From an uncultured Clostridia bacterium (GTDB taxonomy: Bacteria; Bacillota; Clostridia; Oscillospirales; Acutalibacteraceae), in contig CAMNHG010000060.1 of assembly GCA_946539105.1 (NCBI GenBank), forward strand, positions 1-7,733: a DNA stretch of 7,733 bases. Direction: 5' to 3'. The position numbers and the translations under genes were made by a program. Position 1 is the stretch's first letter. Each line of letters starts with the position of its first letter. Below, piece by piece: positions 6,311 through 7,733 of this stretch. The notes under the pieces were generated by a model, which worked only from the letters and a program-made list of their open reading frames with translations, had not been told where the DNA came from and made no database searches.

Positions 6311-6490
6311 ATGTGGTTTGCGGAAAATTTAGGTACAATTATTGTTGTCGCCATACTCCTGCTCATTGTGGGAGCCGCTGTTTTCTCGATTGTCAGGAAC
6401 AAAAGGAAGGGCAAATCCCCCTCCTGCGGCTGCGGCTGCGCCAACTGCGCAATGCACGGCTCCTGCCATAAAAACAGCAAGACAAATTAA
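6311..6490 (+). CDS. FeoB-associated Cys-rich membrane protein (59 aa)
   Basis: A short protein with one membrane helix (about 8-28), a basic stretch NKRKGK, and a Cys-rich tail with Cys39, 41, 43, 46 and 52 plus His49 and His53. This is the layout of the family found next to feoB in many Firmicutes. It is usually named FeoB-associated Cys-rich membrane protein and sometimes loosely called FeoC, although it is not the winged-helix FeoC of enterobacteria. The tail could bind iron or an Fe-S cluster on the cytoplasmic side; that is inference. The ATG at 6311 is preferred over an in-frame TTG at 6293, because AAAGGAG (6296-6302) lies 8 nt upstream of the ATG and inside the longer version. It follows feoB by 26 nt and is the last gene before the operon terminator. 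Confidence 0.93.
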   Translation: MWFAENLGTIIVVAILLLIVGAAVFSIVRNKRKGKSPSCGCGCANCAMHGSCHKNSKTN

Positions 6491-6506
6491 ATCTAACGAA
6501 ACAGAA

Positions 6507-6552
6507 AAACCGCTGTTCCCCCAAAAAGGAACGGCGGTTTATTTTTGTTTTC
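6507..6552. terminator. Strong terminator of the feo operon, probably bidirectional
   Basis: AAACCGCTGTTCC (6507-6519) pairs with GGAACGGCGGTTT (6528-6540) over 13 bp with one G-U pair and an 8-base loop, followed by a T-rich tract to 6552. On the minus strand the stem is followed by TTTTT, so it can also end the convergent VanZ-like gene, whose stop codon (6541-6539) lies within the terminator. Confidence 0.9.
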
Positions 6553-7072
6553 TTATTCTGATTAACCAAACTATAAGGTACGACAGCACGCCGGTGCAAA
6601 TTCCGACTGTGTTCATTATCATGTCGTCAATTTCGAATTTGCCTATGTTAAAAATCAACTGGCAAAACTCGACTGCAACCGAAAGCGCGAGACCGCTGCC
6701 GATTGCAATAAGCGGCTTTAGCCTGAGCTTGTCCGGCAGCGCGAAAGGCAGGGTCATTCCGAGGGGCATAAACAGCAGAATGTTCAGATACATCGACCGG
6801 TAAAATTCCGTTTGACTATCCGTTACCGTAAATGAGCTGAACGGAATAATATTGACTCCGTACACATTGCTTTGCTGCCTTCCGAAAACCGTAAACAGCA
6901 GTATCAAAAATACAGACAGAACAGACCCTGTACAGCCGGCAATGCGCCTTGCCCTTTTCGGAAGCAGCAGCACAAACACAGTCCATACGACAAACAACAC
7001 GGCGGTTTCAATGTATATCTTGTACATAGGCTGATTATAAAATATAATATGATAACGTTCAAAAGTTGACAT
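6539..7072 (-). CDS. VanZ-like family membrane protein (177 aa from the start chosen)
   Basis: The VanZ-like pattern is clear: a first membrane helix (about 20-37), then NILLFMPLG (97-105), a helix with ExxQ (Glu135, Gln138), and FEIDDMIMNTVG (146-157), then a last helix and a basic tail. VanZ of enterococci confers low-level teicoplanin resistance; most homologues have no known role, so no resistance claim is made. The frame is open back to an ATG at 7120 (193 aa), but that start has no ribosome binding site and abuts a hairpin. The ATG at 7072 has GGTG 6 nt upstream. The ATG at 7027 (162 aa) matches the typical VanZ length and lies 6 nt after a possible -10 box. I chose 7072 as the best-supported compromise. 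The gene is convergent with the feo operon and shares its terminator. Confidence 0.85.
   Translation of the reverse strand: MSTFERYHIIFYNQPMYKIYIETAVLFVVWTVFVLLLPKRARRIAGCTGSVLSVFLILLFTVFGRQQSNVYGVNIIPFSSFTVTDSQTEFYRSMYLNILLFMPLGMTLPFALPDKLRLKPLIAIGSGLALSVAVEFCQLIFNIGKFEIDDMIMNTVGICTGVLSYLIVWLIRIRKQK
7034..7062 (-). promoter_or_regulatory. Possible second promoter inside the VanZ-like frame
   Basis: On the minus strand TTGAAC (7062-7057), 17 bases, TATAAT (7039-7034). The -10 box is perfect and the -35 matches 4 of 6. Initiation would fall at or next to the A of the ATG at 7027, giving a nearly leaderless transcript. The surrounding sequence is AT-rich, so a chance match is quite possible. 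Confidence 0.35.
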
Positions 7073-7118
7073 TAAAAGCACCGTAAATCTTTCTTGAAAT
7101 AAATTTATACCAATCTTC

Positions 7119-7259
7119 ATTAAAAAGTAGACTTTCTACTTTTTAATAGTGCCGTAGGCGCGTCAAGATTGTATAAGACGGCAATTGCGCTTTTGCGCAA
7201 TTGGAAAACGCGCCAAGCGTTTTCTCTCTGATAGAAAGTTGTCTACTTTCTATCAGAGA
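7119..7259 (-). other. Cluster of tandem perfect hairpins, possible structured leader of the VanZ-like gene
   Basis: There are four perfect stem-loops: 7119-7131 with 7135-7147 (13 bp, loop CTT); 7182-7190 with 7195-7203 (9 bp, loop TTTT); 7204-7211 with 7217-7224 (8 bp, loop GCCAA); and 7225-7239 with 7245-7259 (15 bp, loop TGTCT). The last three abut with no linker. A fifth, 7150-7155 with 7178-7183, competes by two bases with the second. A leftward promoter at 7278-7306 would transcribe the whole cluster as a 5' leader. The leftmost hairpin ends at the ATG at 7120 and has a U-rich 3' arm, so it could attenuate transcription. It matches no riboswitch I know. A dispersed palindromic repeat is the main alternative. 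Confidence 0.55.
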
Positions 7260-7277
7260 ATAGTATTAGATACCGGT

Positions 7278-7306
7278 ATTTTAACATATACTGTTAATTA
7301 TTTCAA
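7278..7306 (-). promoter_or_regulatory. Sigma-A-like promoter upstream of the hairpin cluster and VanZ-like gene
   Basis: On the minus strand TTGAAA (7306-7301), 17 bases, TAAAAT (7283-7278). The predicted start is near 7271, just before the hairpin cluster, leaving a leader of about 150-245 nt depending on the start codon. It lies downstream of the terminator of the permease gene, so the VanZ-like gene has its own transcription unit. The sequence TTAACA-N5-TGTTAA (7281-7297) overlaps the -10 box and spacer and could be an operator. Confidence 0.6.
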
Positions 7307-7347
7307 GCAAAAAGTGTCGGCGGGCACTATCGACCTTCCTTTACAAC

Positions 7348-7374
7348 AAAAAAGGCGAACTTTAAGTCCGCCTT
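7348..7374 (-). terminator. Intrinsic terminator of the ABC permease gene
   Basis: AAGGCGAACT (7352-7361) pairs with AGTCCGCCTT (7365-7374), 10 bp with one G-U type pair on the transcript and a 3-base loop. On the minus strand it is followed by six T residues, complementary to the A-run at 7348-7353. It begins 12 bp after the stop codon of the gene at 7387-7733. Confidence 0.85.
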
Positions 7375-7386
7375 GATGTTTGCCGT

Positions 7387-7733
7387 TTAGTCGGCACCCT
7401 TGAGTGCCTCTACCATATCTATCTTTTTGTTTTTGCGCGCCACGGCAAGGCTGACAAGCAGCGACACGCCGAAGGTAAGCAGAATTGAGACGCTGTAGGT
7501 TAACGCCCCGAGCATCAGCTTCATCTCATACTCGCCGGCAAGCGCGGTTAAAAGCCAGTTGAGAACTCCCACACCCGCCGGAAGTCCGATTATTACTCCG
7601 GTAAACGTCAGCCAGATGTTCTGCGAGATTAGCAGTTTTGCGATGGCGCGGTTTCTGAACCCGAGCACCTTCAGCGTCGCAAGCTCGCGCGAGCGTTCAA
7701 CGTAGCTCATAATTCCGAGGTTATACAGCACTA
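7387..7733 (-). CDS. ABC transporter permease, FtsX/MacB-like, C-terminal end (partial)
   Basis: About 115 residues ending at a stop at 7389-7387. The frame is open through the right edge of the window, so the start is not seen; the GTG at 7731 is an internal Val codon, not a start. The sequence YNLGIMSYVERSRELATLKVLGF is the conserved segment following a membrane helix in FtsX-like permease domains (the 'RxxELAxLxxLG' motif). Two further membrane helices follow (around WLTFTGVIIGLPAGVGVL and SVSILLTFGVSLLVSLAVA), and the tail KKIDMVEALKGAD is typical of the C-terminus of these permeases. Such proteins work with an ATPase partner to export substrates or drive mechanotransmission; the substrate cannot be told from this fragment. 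It is followed by its own terminator. Confidence 0.9.
   Translation of the reverse strand, partial: VLYNLGIMSYVERSRELATLKVLGFRNRAIAKLLISQNIWLTFTGVIIGLPAGVGVLNWLLTALAGEYEMKLMLGALTYSVSILLTFGVSLLVSLAVARKNKKIDMVEALKGAD

Noticed and set aside
6342..6803. Plus-strand frame of 153 codons across the Cys-rich gene, the terminator and the VanZ-like gene
   Set aside because: It reads through a strong terminator and is out of frame with two well-supported genes.
7146..7330. Inverted 8-mers ATAGTGCC (7146-7153) and GGCACTAT (7323-7330) as possible ends of a mobile element around the hairpins
   Set aside because: Only 8 bases match, the flanks diverge at once, and the interval spans a promoter-like sequence. 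This is too weak to define element ends.
7185..7376. Plus-strand frame of 63 codons over the hairpin cluster
   Set aside because: It is made of palindromic sequence and a terminator, has no ribosome binding site, and has no family resemblance.

Overview
The window looks like the chromosome of an anaerobic clostridium of the Ruminococcus/Oscillospiraceae type. This is inferred from the gene set: two FeoA genes, then FeoB, then a tiny FeoB-associated Cys-rich membrane protein. Consensus sigma-A promoters with 17-bp spacers, GGAGG-type ribosome binding sites and the small 'MPLxFxMALAQ' protein point the same way. No rRNA, tRNA, CRISPR array, transposase or phage gene is visible.

Left part (1-2907), read leftward except for one small gene. 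A partial multi-pass membrane protein (1-439) and a complete one (861-2042) are clear paralogues. Each has its own TTGACA-N17-TAAAAT promoter. They look like GT-C-type lipid-linked-sugar glycosyltransferases, but the family is not certain. Between them a 60-residue rightward gene (575-757) sits next to a leftward terminator flanked by heptanucleotide repeats. Upstream of the complete paralogue is a predicted lipoprotein (2131-2907) with an InlB-B-like repeat domain.

The 375-bp intergenic region 2908-3282 holds an imperfect palindromic, MITE-like element (2947-3082), AT-rich sequence with nothing I recognise (3083-3205), and then a consensus promoter for the iron operon.

Centre (3206-6552): a ferrous iron uptake operon, feoA-feoA-feoB plus the FeoB-associated protein, ending in a strong terminator. 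The two FeoA proteins probably act as cytoplasmic accessory factors of FeoB. FeoB is the G-protein-coupled Fe(II) permease, and the Cys-rich protein may handle iron at the membrane. Three copies of GTTA-N8-TAAC lie in the promoter spacer, just after the start site, and just before feoB, which suggests a shared iron-responsive operator. FeoB carries an unusual acidic insertion of roughly 100 residues in its first extracytoplasmic loop.

Right part (6539-7733), read leftward: a VanZ-like membrane protein convergent with the feo operon, and the C-terminal end of an FtsX/MacB-type ABC transporter permease. Between them (7073-7386) lie, in leftward order, a terminator for the permease gene, a sigma-A-like promoter, and a cluster of perfect hairpins. 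Three of these abut with no linker at all. The cluster would form a highly structured 5' leader for the VanZ-like gene, and is the least explained feature of the window.
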